From an uncultured Clostridia bacterium (lineage in GTDB: Bacteria > Bacillota > Clostridia > UBA1381): DNA of 50,897 nucleotides. Under the pieces are notes generated by a model that was not told the DNA's origin, did no database searches, and was given only the letters and a program-made list of their open reading frames with translations. Every line of letters starts with the position of its first letter. The first letter of the stretch is position 1. Made by a program: the position numbers and the translations under genes. Positions 8,451 through 17,746 of this stretch are shown here, in pieces. Location: NCBI GenBank assembly GCA_904395315.1, contig CAJFNT010000064.1, forward strand, positions 1-50,897, in the 5' to 3' direction.

Positions 8451-9349
8451 ATACTAAATTTAAATCGGGATTCTGCGCTATAATCGGAATGCCTAATGTG
8501 GGAAAATCAACACTTTTGAACGCGATTGCTGGACAGAAAATAGCAATAATATCGGATAAACCTCAAACAACGAGAAACAGGATACTTGCGGTGCATTCCA
8601 CACCGACAGAACAGATAATTTTCACGGATACTCCAGGAATACACGATCCGCATAATAAGCTCGGAGAATATATGGTTCGGATCGCTAATGAGAGCATGCG
8701 GGATACGGATGTGGTCGTATTTGTTGTCGATGCGTCTAAGGGCATACGCGATAAAGAAAGAGAGATAGCGCAGAACATAGATAAACTGGGAAGACCATGT
8801 ATTCTTGTAATAAACAAGATCGATCTGGTGAAAAAAGAGGACCTGCTTCCAATGATAGCTGATTTTTCAAGTATGAATGATTTCGAAGCGATCATTCCGA
8901 TAAGCGCTAAGAGCAATGACGGAGTTGACCGGCTTATGAATATCATAACCGACTATCTTGAGGAAGGACCGATGTTTTATGATGAGGATATGGTCACCGA
9001 TCAGCCGGAGCGCGCGATCGCGGCAGAGATAATACGTGAAAAAATGCTGTGGCTGCTTGATAAAGAGGTGCCGCATGGTATCGCTATAGAGATATCGGGA
9101 ATGAAGGAAAAGGGAAAAGTAACAGAGATACATGCGACGATAAACTGTGAGAAAAAGACACACAAAGGGATAATAATAGGTAAAAACGGTGAGATGCTAA
9201 AGAAGATAGGGAGCATGGCGCGTGCCGATATAGAGAAGATGCTTGGTAAAAAAGTTTATCTTGAGCTTTGGGTAAAGGTCAAGAGTGATTGGAGAAACAG
9301 CGATTATCTTATAAAGAATTTCGGATATAAAGACGACGATTCGATATAA
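8447..9349 (+). CDS. era: GTPase Era
   Basis: Era binds the 3' end of 16S rRNA and links ribosome assembly to growth. The G-domain motifs are GMPNVGKST (14-22), DTPGI (61-65) and NKID (123-126); the C-terminal KH domain has the GKNG loop at 245-248. The track start at 8396 lies deep in dgkA; the ATG at 8447 (MNTKFKSGFCAIIG) gives the usual N-terminus, has GGAAAGG upstream and overlaps the dgkA stop as ATGA. Length is 300 residues, standard for the family. It follows ybeY and dgkA as in many Firmicutes. Confidence 0.97.
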   Translation: MNTKFKSGFCAIIGMPNVGKSTLLNAIAGQKIAIISDKPQTTRNRILAVHSTPTEQIIFTDTPGIHDPHNKLGEYMVRIANESMRDTDVVVFVVDASKGIRDKEREIAQNIDKLGRPCILVINKIDLVKKEDLLPMIADFSSMNDFEAIIPISAKSNDGVDRLMNIITDYLEEGPMFYDEDMVTDQPERAIAAEIIREKMLWLLDKEVPHGIAIEISGMKEKGKVTEIHATINCEKKTHKGIIIGKNGEMLKKIGSMARADIEKMLGKKVYLELWVKVKSDWRNSDYLIKNFGYKDDDSI

Positions 9350-9372
9350 GTTTCAGCGTTGGAGCAAGCAAG

Positions 9373-10110
9373 ATGGATGATTCGGTACACAGAGGGATAG
9401 TTATCCGGCAGAGCAATTACGGAGACGCGCACAGGATGCTTTCGATATTTACCGAGGATTCGGGGATAGTGAAGGCTGTGCGCTACGGAGTGCGCGGCAA
9501 AAAAACATCAAATGCTGCCGCGTTTCAGCTTTTAAGTTACGGAGATTTTAAGCTCAGACCGTCCGGGAATGGGATAATGACGGCGCAGTCGGCGGATATA
9601 ATAGATGGCTTCGTTCCCGTCAGTGAAGACATCGTAAAACTTGCATTGGTAAACTATTTTGCGGATATAACATATTCCATTTTGGGTGAGGCTAATCCAG
9701 ATAAACGCATCCTCTCATTGTTTTTGAACATCGTATATGCGGCGGCATATCGAAAAGATACTCTTTCAAAGCTGAAATGCGTATATGAGCTGAAGCTGAT
9801 GTGCGCCGGAGGCTATATGCCAAACACAGGAGCGTGTGTCGAATGCGGCGCCGAGCCGGAATATTTCAGACCTGACAGCGGATGCTTTGTATGCGCATCA
9901 CACCGCAGAAAAGGTGATGTATATGTTTCGCCGGGAGCTGTGTCGCTTATGAGATATGTTACGGGATGTCCGGATAAAAGAATGCTGGCATTCAGCACCG
10001 TGGATTCTATCTGTGATGAGGCTGGAGCTGCTGCGGAACGCTATATAAGCGCGCAGTGCGGCAGAGAGTTCAAAAGCCTTTCATATTATAAGACAGTGAA
10101 GAGTATATAG
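9373..10110 (+). CDS. recO: DNA repair protein RecO
   Basis: RecO works with RecF/RecR to load RecA on SSB-coated DNA. Residues 1-80 form the OB-fold (RGIVIRQSNYGDAHRMLSIFTEDSGIV). The helical C-terminal part carries a zinc finger: CVECG followed by CFVCASH, i.e. two Cys pairs about 18 residues apart. Length 245 is normal. GGAG lies about 10 bases before the ATG. It is 23 bp downstream of era and probably the last gene of the yqfC-to-recO run, since rpsT has its own promoter. Confidence 0.93.
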   Translation: MDDSVHRGIVIRQSNYGDAHRMLSIFTEDSGIVKAVRYGVRGKKTSNAAAFQLLSYGDFKLRPSGNGIMTAQSADIIDGFVPVSEDIVKLALVNYFADITYSILGEANPDKRILSLFLNIVYAAAYRKDTLSKLKCVYELKLMCAGGYMPNTGACVECGAEPEYFRPDSGCFVCASHRRKGDVYVSPGAVSLMRYVTGCPDKRMLAFSTVDSICDEAGAAAERYISAQCGREFKSLSYYKTVKSI

Positions 10111-10202
10111 GGATCTGTTTGGTGAGTTTTTATAAAAACATATATATATGTAAGGACAAAGTTAACTATTTTGGAAAAAATCAAAAAAATTTAATAAAAG
10201 TC

Positions 10203-10231
10203 TTGCATTTCGGCAGGAAATGTTGTATAAT
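10203..10231 (+). promoter_or_regulatory. sigma-A promoter for rpsT
   Basis: TTGCAT, 17-bp spacer, perfect TATAAT. About 40 bp separate the -10 from the start codon. Confidence 0.85.
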
Positions 10232-10271
10232 AGTTTAGTATTATGTATTAATTTTGTGGAGGTGTAGAGAC

Positions 10272-10535
10272 TTGCCGAATATTAAATCAGCGAAAAAGCG
10301 TGTTAAAGTCATCGAAAAGAAGACTGCTATCAACACAGCGCGCAAGACTGCTTTAAAGACAGCTATAAAGAAGTTTGAAGCAGCGGCTGCGGCAGCGGAC
10401 AAAGATGCTGCAAAGGTATTGTTCAATGATGCTGTTAAGAAGCTCGACCAGGGCGTTGCTCACGGTATTATTCATAAGAACAAGGCTGCAAGAAAGAAGT
10501 CACAGCTTGCTGTCAAGCTCGCAAAGCTTGCGTAA
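10272..10535 (+). CDS. rpsT: 30S ribosomal protein S20
   Basis: S20 is a primary 16S rRNA-binding protein of the small subunit. The N-terminus PNIKSAKKRVKVIEKK and the Lys/Ala-rich helical body (87 residues) are diagnostic. The track start (ATG at 10254) lies upstream of the ribosome binding site; the true start is TTG at 10272, preceded by GGAGGTG, giving the canonical M-P-N-I-K. The UUG start is notable because rpsT in enterobacteria also uses UUG and is autoregulated through it. It is flanked by its own promoter and terminator, so monocistronic. Confidence 0.96.
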   Translation: MPNIKSAKKRVKVIEKKTAINTARKTALKTAIKKFEAAAAAADKDAAKVLFNDAVKKLDQGVAHGIIHKNKAARKKSQLAVKLAKLA

Positions 10536-10554
10536 TTGAAGACTCAAGGAATTT

Positions 10555-10588
10555 AAGCTCCGATCACATGATGTGTCGGAGCTTTTTT
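10555..10588 (+). terminator. Terminator after rpsT
   Basis: AAGCTCCGA and TCGGAGCTT pair around a 12-base loop, followed by a six-T run. Confidence 0.9.
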
Positions 10589-10668
10589 CACGCTATGATC
10601 ATGCAATAAAAAATATTTTATCAAGAGCTGAAAATATACAAAAAACAGATTATTTAGAAAAATAGATA

Positions 10669-10697
10669 TTGCAATTTTACCAAACATAAGTTATAAT
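10669..10697 (+). promoter_or_regulatory. sigma-A promoter for pyrH-frr
   Basis: TTGCAA, 17-bp spacer, TATAAT, about 50 bp ahead of the pyrH start codon. Confidence 0.85.
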
Positions 10698-10748
10698 ATT
10701 ATTAAGCATAACGAATTCTGTGTGAATTCCGACGAGGAGGAAATAGCT

Positions 10749-11465
10749 ATGAGAGCAAAGTATAAGCGCGTGCTTTTGAAGGTCAGCGGTGAGGCTTTGG
10801 CAGGACCGCGCGGTTTTGGTATTGACGAAGATACCATGGCCGAGATCTCGAAGAATATAAAAAAGGTCGTTGATATGGGTACACAAGTAGCAATCGTTGT
10901 GGGAGGCGGCAACATTTGGCGTGGACGTTCAAGTGAGAATATGGACAGGACACGTGCAGACCACATGGGAATGCTCGCAACGGCAATAAATTCTTTAGGG
11001 CTTTGCAGTGCGCTTGAGGCGCAGGGAGTTCAGACGAGAGTACAGACGGCGATAGATATGCGCCAGATCGCCGAGCCGTATATAAGAGGCAAAGCTATTC
11101 GTCATATGGAGAAGGGCAGAGTTGTGATCTTCGGCTGTGGAACAGGCAATCCTTTTATGTCTACAGATACAGCGGCAGCGCTGAGAGCTGTTGAGATGGA
11201 AGTTGATGTTATACTGCTTGCAAAGAAAGTCGATGCCGTATATGACAGCGACCCTAATATAAATCCGAATGCGAAACGCTATACTAATCTTTCGTTTGAC
11301 GATATTTTATCAAAAAATCTTGGGGTCATGGATTCTACGGCTGCTTCGCTCTGCCGTGATAACAAGATGTCGATCTTAGTGTTTGGACTGAATGATCCGG
11401 AAAATATAGTCCGCGCGGTAAGAGGCGATAAGATCGGTACCCTTGTCAATTATGAAGGGAAATAA
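10749..11465 (+). CDS. pyrH: UMP kinase
   Basis: PyrH phosphorylates UMP to UDP using ATP, the pyrimidine-nucleotide step that feeds RNA and sugar-nucleotide synthesis. The amino-acid-kinase fold motifs are [12 protein letters not shown] at the start, [13 protein letters not shown] for the phosphate loop, DHMGMLAT, and [20 protein letters not shown]. The track start at 10722 precedes the ribosome binding site; the ATG at 10749 (MRAKYKRV) follows GAGGAGG and gives 238 residues, the usual size. frr follows after about 50 bp, the order pyrH-frr being common. No dedicated regulation is seen beyond the promoter. Confidence 0.97.
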   Translation: MRAKYKRVLLKVSGEALAGPRGFGIDEDTMAEISKNIKKVVDMGTQVAIVVGGGNIWRGRSSENMDRTRADHMGMLATAINSLGLCSALEAQGVQTRVQTAIDMRQIAEPYIRGKAIRHMEKGRVVIFGCGTGNPFMSTDTAAALRAVEMEVDVILLAKKVDAVYDSDPNINPNAKRYTNLSFDDILSKNLGVMDSTAASLCRDNKMSILVFGLNDPENIVRAVRGDKIGTLVNYEGK

Positions 11466-11516
11466 TGGGCACGCAGTGCACGCTTTTTGAGATCAAGAAT
11501 TAAGGAGGATTTTATA

Positions 11517-12068
11517 ATGGGAAAGTATCCTGAAGTTGAAGAAAAAATGGAAAAGAGAATAAACGGACTTATAAGCGAATTCAAGACGATACGTGCAGGC
11601 CGCGCGAATGCTTCGGTCCTTGATAAGATAGCGATAGATTATTATGACACTATGACGCCTATAAATCAGGTGGGTTCGATATCATCACCGGAGCCGCATC
11701 AGCTTGTTATACAGCCGTGGGATACAAGTGTGCTCGGCAAGATCGAAAAGGCTATAAATAAATCAGATCTTGGTATATCACCTCAAAATGACGGGAAAGT
11801 TATAAGACTGATATTCCCGCCTCTTACAGAGGAAAGAAGAAAAGAGCTTGTCAAAACCGTAAAGAAATACGCCGAAGAGGCAAAAGTGCAGATAAGAAAT
11901 GCGCGCCGTGACGGTATGGACATGTATAAAAAGCAGAAGAAGAACGGTGAGATAACCGAGGATGATATGAAGAATATTGAAAAAGACATCCAGAATATGA
12001 CTGACAAATATATAAAAGAGATCGATAGCATCACAGCCGATAAAGAAAAAGAGATAACGGCGATATAA
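11517..12068 (+). CDS. frr: Ribosome recycling factor
   Basis: RRF splits post-termination ribosomes with EF-G. The three-helix-bundle plus beta domain is recognisable from ASVLDKIAIDYYDTMTPINQVGSIS, RLIFPPLTEERRKELVK and the charged C-terminal helix. The track start at 11487 is upstream of TAAGGAGG; the ATG at 11517 (MGKYPEVEEKM) is the better start and gives 183 residues, close to the standard 185. It is in line with pyrH; uppS follows after a 190-bp gap that holds two hairpins. Confidence 0.97.
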   Translation: MGKYPEVEEKMEKRINGLISEFKTIRAGRANASVLDKIAIDYYDTMTPINQVGSISSPEPHQLVIQPWDTSVLGKIEKAINKSDLGISPQNDGKVIRLIFPPLTEERRKELVKTVKKYAEEAKVQIRNARRDGMDMYKKQKKNGEITEDDMKNIEKDIQNMTDKYIKEIDSITADKEKEITAI

Positions 12069-12073
12069 CACGG

Positions 12074-12196
12074 TCAGGGCGGAAAGTATCATACTTTCGC
12101 CTGAGAAAGGTCGGATAGCGGATATCTTCACCTATTCGGCGGTTTCAGCGAACAAAGGGACAGTGCCGCGCTGCGCTTATGCCGCGCAGTGCTGTC
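12074..12196 (+). other. Two hairpins in the frr-uppS gap
   Basis: The first (12074-12104) pairs TCAGG-CG-AAAGTA with TACTTT-CG-CCTGA, with single bulged G bases. The second (12159-12196) is anchored by GACAG/CTGTC with a GC-rich inner stem containing mismatches and is followed by TTTGCGTTTT. Either could be a weak terminator, a processing site or an attenuator ahead of uppS; no clear promoter was seen between them and uppS. Confidence 0.4.
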
Positions 12197-12258
12197 TTTG
12201 CGTTTTCAAGACGGCAAGTTATTGAGAACGGACGAATAAACGGAAGGACATTGAGAAT

Positions 12259-13005
12259 ATGCTTTTCAAAGCTTTAAAGAAAAATAAGGAGCGCGATATA
12301 GATCTTGAAAATTTGCCGAAGCATATTGGCGTTATAATGGACGGAAACGGAAGATGGGCAAAGAAAAGAGGTCTGCCGCGCAGCGCAGGACATAAAGCCG
12401 GCGCAGAAAGTCTTAAGAAAATAGTCACCGAGGCAAATAATCTTGGTGTTAAATATATAACGGTCTATGCATTTTCGACAGAAAATTGGAAAAGACCGAA
12501 GGCAGAAGTGGATTATCTGATGGATCTTTTGATGGATTATCTTATAAATGCCGAGAAAACTCTCGCGGGAGAGAATGTGCGGATCCGAGCTATAGGTTCG
12601 AGAAAAGAGCTCTCGGAAGAAATGAGAAAGCAGATCAAAAAAACTGAGGAGCTGACAAAAGACAGATCCGGGATCGTTATGAATATAGCGCTCAATTACG
12701 GAGGACGGGAGGAACTTGTCCATTCCGCAAAAAAGATCGCCGAAGCGGTCAGAAACGGTAAGATGGCTCCCGAGGATATCACAGAGAAGGAAATAGAGGA
12801 TGGGCTATATACAGCAGGTCAGCCGGATGTAGATCTTCTTATAAGGACGAGCGGAGAGCAGCGTCTTTCAAATTTTATGCTTTGGCAGGTGAGTTATGCC
12901 GAGATGGTATTTGTACACAAGCTTTGGCCCGATTTCAAGCCTAAGGATCTCATAGAGTGCATAAAGATATATCAGGGCCGCGGCAGACGTTTCGGCGGGA
13001 TATAA
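12259..13005 (+). CDS. uppS: Isoprenyl transferase (undecaprenyl diphosphate synthase)
   Basis: UppS condenses IPP onto FPP to give C55 undecaprenyl diphosphate, the cell-wall lipid carrier. The catalytic motif is VIMDGNGRWAKKRG with Asp28, followed by the GHKAG loop, VYAFSTENWKRP and the C-terminal RTSGEQRLSNFMLWQVSYAE. Length 248 is standard. GGAAGGA precedes the ATG. It starts a run uppS-cdsA-dxr-rseP-ispG that is a classical Firmicutes cluster joining isoprenoid, phospholipid and envelope functions. dxr and ispG make the precursors that UppS uses. Confidence 0.97.
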   Translation: MLFKALKKNKERDIDLENLPKHIGVIMDGNGRWAKKRGLPRSAGHKAGAESLKKIVTEANNLGVKYITVYAFSTENWKRPKAEVDYLMDLLMDYLINAEKTLAGENVRIRAIGSRKELSEEMRKQIKKTEELTKDRSGIVMNIALNYGGREELVHSAKKIAEAVRNGKMAPEDITEKEIEDGLYTAGQPDVDLLIRTSGEQRLSNFMLWQVSYAEMVFVHKLWPDFKPKDLIECIKIYQGRGRRFGGI

Positions 13006-13022
13006 GAAAGGCGGTGCATAAA

Positions 13023-13829
13023 GTGATTAAACGTATAATTACTTCCATAGTTGCTTTGGCGGTATTTTTTGCGGTAATATTCGGAGGCGTTGTGCCGCTT
13101 GAGATAGCGATACTGCTTGTGATTATCGCGATGCTGTATGAGATGTATACAGCGGTCACGCAAACAAAGGCTGTAAAAGTATCGGGATATATAAGTGCGG
13201 CTATAGTGATGGCGGGAATATATTTCAATATGTTTGATACAGCGATAGCAGCCATGATAATAATAATACTGGGATTTATTGTGTTTCTGCACGGCAAGGT
13301 CAGCTATAAGGAGCTTTTTTCGATTTCGTTTGTGTCTGTGTATATTCCTTTGTTTATGAGCTATATCCCTAAACTTAGGGTAGATATGGGGCTTCAGTAT
13401 ATGGCGTTCATATTTATAATAGCATGGGGCAGCGACACATTCGCATATTTTTCGGGGACATTTTTCGGTAAACATAAACTTATTCCAAAGGTAAGCCCGA
13501 AAAAAACGGTAGAGGGCTCTGTAGGCGCGCTTGTGGCGGTCATGCTCTTATGTATGCTTTATACCTTGATAATGGATCTTTGCGGACATCATATAGGCGG
13601 AGTGGAACCGGGGATATTCGGTTATATCAAAACCGGTATACTCGGAGCTGTGACTGCCGCGGTATCGCAGCTCGGAGACCTTGCCGCGTCTGCCGTAAAA
13701 CGAGACAGCGGTATAAAGGATTACGGGAAGATATTTCCGGGACACGGCGGATTTATGGACAGATTCGACAGTGTTATTATCATCGCGCCGGTAGTATACT
13801 ATTATTGTATGCATATAATCGGTATGTAG
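13023..13829 (+). CDS. cdsA: Phosphatidate cytidylyltransferase (CDP-diglyceride synthase)
   Basis: CdsA makes CDP-diacylglycerol from phosphatidic acid and CTP, the branch point of phospholipid synthesis. The protein has about eight membrane helices and ends in the family signature SAVKRDSGIKDYGKIFPGHGG followed by MDRFDS. The track start at 12957 overlaps uppS by 49 bases; GTG at 13023 (MIKRIITSIVALAVFF), preceded by AAAGGCGGTG, is preferred and gives 268 residues, normal for the family. It lies 17 bp after uppS. Confidence 0.94.
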   Translation: MIKRIITSIVALAVFFAVIFGGVVPLEIAILLVIIAMLYEMYTAVTQTKAVKVSGYISAAIVMAGIYFNMFDTAIAAMIIIILGFIVFLHGKVSYKELFSISFVSVYIPLFMSYIPKLRVDMGLQYMAFIFIIAWGSDTFAYFSGTFFGKHKLIPKVSPKKTVEGSVGALVAVMLLCMLYTLIMDLCGHHIGGVEPGIFGYIKTGILGAVTAAVSQLGDLAASAVKRDSGIKDYGKIFPGHGGFMDRFDSVIIIAPVVYYYCMHIIGM

Positions 13830-13882
13830 GATAAATGTGCGATGTGGAATTATTTAACGATATAGATAAAAGAGGTGGAAAT

Positions 13883-15040
13883 ATGAGACTTACCGTACTC
13901 GGTTCGACTGGATCTATAGGGACACAAACCTTGAGCATAGTGCGTGATAATCCAGGTGAATTTACAGTCGAAGTGATCACCGGAAACAGAAATACAAGAT
14001 TGCTTGAGTTACAGGCAAGGGAATTCAAACCAAAACTTGTCTGTGCCGCAGATGAAACTTGCGCCAATGAGCTGAGAACAAAACTTGCCGATATGGATAT
14101 AAAAGTTCTCGGAGGCAAGGAGAGTATAAAAGAGGCGGCCGCGTTTGAAAACAGTGACACGGCAGTGGTGTCTGTGGTGGGAATGGCAGGTATAGAGCCT
14201 ACGCTTGCCGCCATAAGGAGCGGTAAAAGAATAGCGCTCGCAAATAAAGAAACTCTTGTCGCTGCCGGAGCGGTGATAAAAAAGAGTTTAAAAAAATACG
14301 GCGGTGAGTTGCTGCCGGTAGACAGTGAGCACTCTGCTATATTCCAGTCTATGCTTGGCATGCATGACAGGAGTGAGATAAAGAGAATAATACTTACGGC
14401 ATCGGGCGGTACTTTCTATGGGAAAAAGCTTGATGAGCTCAGGGATGTAACACCGGATCAGGCTATGCATAATCCTAACTGGGATATGGGTGCTAAGGTC
14501 ACGATAGATTCTTCGACGCTCGTAAACAAGGGTCTTGAGATGATTGAGGCGAAATGGCTCTTCGATATTGATATAGACAGGATAAAAGTGGTTGTGCATA
14601 GACAGAGTATATTGCATTCCGCAGTTGAATTTACAGATAATGCCGTGATAGCTCAGCTTGGCGCTCCGGATATGCGCTTGCCGATACAGTTTGCATTGAC
14701 GTATCCGAAACGAATGCCGATACGGGATAATGAGCTTGATCTTTGCAAATGTGCAGATCTCACGTTTGAAGAGCCTGATACCGAGACGTTTTACGCGCTT
14801 GAGCTTGCCAAGAAGGCTGGCAGAGACAACGGAACGCTTGCGGCTGTATTTAATGCGGCAGATGAGGAGGCGGTAGAGCTTTTTATGAGCGGCAGATTAA
14901 AATACACGCAGATCGCGGAAGCGATAGAGTATGCGATGGACAGACATAAAAGTGTTAAGAATCCGTCGCTCGAGGATATATATGAAGCGGATAAGGAAGC
15001 TCGAAGAGCTGTGGCAGAAGATTTCGCAGGAGGTAAGTAA
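13883..15040 (+). CDS. dxr: 1-deoxy-D-xylulose 5-phosphate reductoisomerase
   Basis: Dxr (IspC) converts DXP to MEP with NADPH, the committed step of the MEP isoprenoid pathway. The NADPH-binding loop is VLGSTGSIGTQTL at residues 5-17; ALANKETLVAAG and LLPVDSEHSAIFQ mark the metal/substrate region. The track start at 13835 precedes the ribosome binding site AGAGGTGG; the ATG at 13883 (MRLTVLGS) is canonical and yields 385 residues. rseP starts 3 bp after its stop, as in many Firmicutes. Confidence 0.97.
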   Translation: MRLTVLGSTGSIGTQTLSIVRDNPGEFTVEVITGNRNTRLLELQAREFKPKLVCAADETCANELRTKLADMDIKVLGGKESIKEAAAFENSDTAVVSVVGMAGIEPTLAAIRSGKRIALANKETLVAAGAVIKKSLKKYGGELLPVDSEHSAIFQSMLGMHDRSEIKRIILTASGGTFYGKKLDELRDVTPDQAMHNPNWDMGAKVTIDSSTLVNKGLEMIEAKWLFDIDIDRIKVVVHRQSILHSAVEFTDNAVIAQLGAPDMRLPIQFALTYPKRMPIRDNELDLCKCADLTFEEPDTETFYALELAKKAGRDNGTLAAVFNAADEEAVELFMSGRLKYTQIAEAIEYAMDRHKSVKNPSLEDIYEADKEARRAVAEDFAGGK

Positions 15041-15043
15041 GTA

Positions 15044-16195
15044 TTGGTAACGGCAATTGTAATTATTATTATGTTTCTCGTGATGGTCTCGCTTCACGAG
15101 TTCGGACATTTCATAACGGCAAAGCTCATGGATTTCAAAATACTTGAATATTCGATCGGCTTTGGACCGGCGATATGGCACAGTAAGAGATCCGAGATAC
15201 AGTATTCGCTGAGGGCGATACCTTTCGGCGGCTATTGTAAGTTTGAGGGCGAGGATGAGGCATCGGAAGACAAGAGGGCTTTTTCTAATCAGCCGGTATG
15301 GAAGCGAATGATCGTTGTAGCTGCCGGAGGTATATTCAACATAATTCTCGGTTTTGTTCTGTTCCTGTTTATAGTGCCTGCGCTGTCTCCTATAAGCACC
15401 AATGTGATAGATGAAGTTGTGGAAAACAGCTATATTGAGGAAGCCGGCATACTTCCGGGAGACGAAGTTGTTGAGATCAATGGAAAGCATGTTAGTTTCT
15501 ATAATGATATATCGCTCTACACGCAGGATTTTCAGGCCGGAGAAGAATGTGAGCTGGTAGTAAAAAGAGATGGAGAAAAGCTTCATTTTACTTTCAAGCC
15601 GTCTGAAAGTGTAACAGAGTATACGTATACAGATGAAGGTATAGAGGTCACAAGCTCTATGAACGGTGTCGAAGAAGAGCCGGTATTTTATAAATACGGC
15701 GAGGGTGCGATACGGGACGATTCAAAGATAGGGACCACCGAAACGGTGACAAGGCTTATAATAGGTTTCAGGCCTCAGCAGGAGGATATAAACGCGCTCA
15801 ACATATGGGGCGAGGCGTGGAATGAGACCAAGTTTGTTGTAAAGCTTGTGTATAACTCGCTGTGGCAAATGGTAACAGGCAGAGTAGGAATGGATCAAAT
15901 GAGCGGACCTGTCGGTATAGTTTCCGAGGTAAATAATGCGGTAAACTCCGGCAGTGAGAGTTGGCTGTATGTCCTTAATCTTACCGCGCTGCTTACGATA
16001 AACCTTGGCGTTTTAAATCTTTTGCCGATACCGGCGCTTGACGGAGGAAGACTGCTGTTTATGATAATAGAGTTGATACGCAGAAAACCGATACCTCCGG
16101 AAAAAGAAGGACTTGTGCATGCTATAGGGTTCCTGCTTTTAATAGCGCTTATAATAGTTGTGTCGTTCAACGATATTATGCGGCTTATAAGGTAA
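15044..16195 (+). CDS. rseP: RIP metalloprotease RseP/RasP (site-2 protease)
   Basis: An intramembrane zinc protease (M50) that in related bacteria cleaves anti-sigma factors and leftover signal peptides. The active-site HEFGH is at residues 18-22 in the first membrane helix, the PDZ region spans roughly residues 120-190 (AGILPGDEVVEINGKHV), and the second metal motif NLLPIPALDGGRLLF is near residue 325. Four membrane segments are visible. The start is TTG at 15044 with AGGAGGTAA upstream, the latter inside the end of dxr. Length 383 is typical. Confidence 0.95.
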   Translation: MVTAIVIIIMFLVMVSLHEFGHFITAKLMDFKILEYSIGFGPAIWHSKRSEIQYSLRAIPFGGYCKFEGEDEASEDKRAFSNQPVWKRMIVVAAGGIFNIILGFVLFLFIVPALSPISTNVIDEVVENSYIEEAGILPGDEVVEINGKHVSFYNDISLYTQDFQAGEECELVVKRDGEKLHFTFKPSESVTEYTYTDEGIEVTSSMNGVEEEPVFYKYGEGAIRDDSKIGTTETVTRLIIGFRPQQEDINALNIWGEAWNETKFVVKLVYNSLWQMVTGRVGMDQMSGPVGIVSEVNNAVNSGSESWLYVLNLTALLTINLGVLNLLPIPALDGGRLLFMIIELIRRKPIPPEKEGLVHAIGFLLLIALIIVVSFNDIMRLIR

Positions 16196-16201
16196 GGTCT
16201 T

Positions 16202-16227
16202 ACGCGGCGAGTGATTGCTCGCCGCGT
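16202..16227 (+). other. Perfect 10-bp hairpin between rseP and ispG
   Basis: ACGCGGCGAG and CTCGCCGCGT pair around a TGATTG loop. There is no T-run after it, so it is more likely a stabilising or processing hairpin than a full terminator. Confidence 0.5.
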
Positions 16228-16259
16228 CTCATTATGATGTTGGGAGAAAGGAGAAACAA

Positions 16260-17309
16260 ATGAACAGAAAGATCACAAGAACTGTCGATGTCGGCGGAGT
16301 AAAGATCGGCGGCGGGAACAGTATAGTTATACAGTCAATGTGCAATACCGATACGCGTGATGTGAACGCCACCGTGGGTCAGATACTTGCTCTTGAGCAA
16401 GCCGGCTGTGAGATCATTCGGGTCGCTGTCCCGGATGCCGAGGCGGCAGACGCGATGGCAAAGATAAAGGAACAGATACATATTCCGCTCGTTGCCGATA
16501 TACATTTTGATTATCGTCTCGCGTTAAAATGCATAGAAAACGGTATCGATAAGGTGAGGATAAATCCGGGGAATATAGGCAGCAGAGACCGGGTAAAGCA
16601 GGTAGCTGACGCGGCTAAGGATAAAGGAATCCCTATACGTATAGGTGTGAACGGGGGTTCTCTTGAAAAGCATTTGCTTGAAAAATACGGAGGCCCGACT
16701 GCTGATGCGCTTGTGGAGAGCGCGTTGGGCCATGTTGAGATACTTGATGATGTAAACTTTGAGGATATCGTCGTATCTATAAAAGTTTCAAATGTATCGG
16801 CTATGATAGAGGCATATCGGAAATTTTCAGCAAAAACATATATACCGCTGCATGTGGGAGTTACTGAATCCGGAACAGAGAGAATGGGAACAATAAAGTC
16901 AAGCATAGGTATAGGCACGCTTATTTCAGAAGGTATAGGCGATACTATACGCGTTTCTCTTACAGCTGATCCTGTTCGGGAGATATATGCCGCAAAGGAT
17001 ATCCTGAGAGTTCTCGGCGAGCGCAAAAACGGCATAGAATTTGTGTCGTGTCCGACCTGCGGCAGAACACAGATAGACCTTATAGGCATAGCTTCTGAGG
17101 TTGAGAGGCGTCTGGCTGGAGTTGATAAGAATATAAAAGTCGCAGTCATGGGGTGTGTGGTGAACGGTCCCGGAGAAGCAAGGGATGCCGATATAGGAAT
17201 AGCCGGAGGCAAAGGAGAAGGTATAATCTTCCGAAAAGGTGAGATACTGCGTAAGGTGCCGGAAAATATGATAGTAGAAGAACTTATTAAGGAAGTGGAA
17301 AAGCTGTGA
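16260..17309 (+). CDS. ispG: (E)-4-hydroxy-3-methylbut-2-enyl-diphosphate synthase
   Basis: IspG reduces MEcPP to HMBPP in the MEP pathway using a [4Fe-4S] cluster. Cluster cysteines are in SCPTCGRT (about residues 264 and 267) and [12 protein letters not shown] (about 299), as expected for the bacterial single-domain form. The N-terminal TIM barrel begins [21 protein letters not shown]. The track start at 16215 lies inside the preceding hairpin; the ATG at 16260 after GAAAGGAG gives 349 residues, the usual length. aroQ overlaps its stop codon (GTGA). Confidence 0.97.
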   Translation: MNRKITRTVDVGGVKIGGGNSIVIQSMCNTDTRDVNATVGQILALEQAGCEIIRVAVPDAEAADAMAKIKEQIHIPLVADIHFDYRLALKCIENGIDKVRINPGNIGSRDRVKQVADAAKDKGIPIRIGVNGGSLEKHLLEKYGGPTADALVESALGHVEILDDVNFEDIVVSIKVSNVSAMIEAYRKFSAKTYIPLHVGVTESGTERMGTIKSSIGIGTLISEGIGDTIRVSLTADPVREIYAAKDILRVLGERKNGIEFVSCPTCGRTQIDLIGIASEVERRLAGVDKNIKVAVMGCVVNGPGEARDADIGIAGGKGEGIIFRKGEILRKVPENMIVEELIKEVEKL

Positions 17310-17746
17310 AAAAGATATTGGTGATAAACGGTGTGAATCTGAATATGCTTGGTATACGCGAGCCCGGTATATATGGAACAGACTCTTTAAAGAGCGTGGA
17401 AGAGCGTGTAAAGGCAAGGGCTGATGAACTGGGTGCAGAGGTATCATTTTTCCAGAGTAATTACGAGGGAGCGATATGTGAGGAGATACAGAATGCGCTG
17501 GGCGTATATGACGGTATAATAATGAATCCCGGAGCGTTTACTCATTATTCATATGCCATAAGGGATGCGCTCGGTTCCGTAAAGCTGCCCGCGATAGAGG
17601 TGCATATCTCGAATATACATAAGAGAGAGGAATTCAGACATACATCCGTGACTGTGCCTGAATGTATCGGTCAGATATGTGGTTTGGGACTAAAAGGATA
17701 TGAGCTTGCATTGGAGGCGTTGTGTGATGTTATCGAGGATAGATAA
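17306..17746 (+). CDS. aroQ: Type II 3-dehydroquinate dehydratase
   Basis: AroQ dehydrates 3-dehydroquinate to 3-dehydroshikimate in the shikimate pathway. The small type II enzyme is recognised from [21 protein letters not shown] (with the catalytic Tyr), [28 protein letters not shown] and the substrate-binding VEVHISN-like block ([16 protein letters not shown]). Length 146 is standard. The start is GTG overlapping the ispG stop by 4 bases, so translation is probably coupled. The next gene starts inside the last codons of aroQ. Confidence 0.96.
   Translation: MKKILVINGVNLNMLGIREPGIYGTDSLKSVEERVKARADELGAEVSFFQSNYEGAICEEIQNALGVYDGIIMNPGAFTHYSYAIRDALGSVKLPAIEVHISNIHKREEFRHTSVTVPECIGQICGLGLKGYELALEALCDVIEDR

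Noticed and set aside
16511-17212. Minus-strand ORF of 233 codons inside ispG
   Set aside because: Serine/proline-rich low-complexity translation, antisense to a complete ispG; no start signals.
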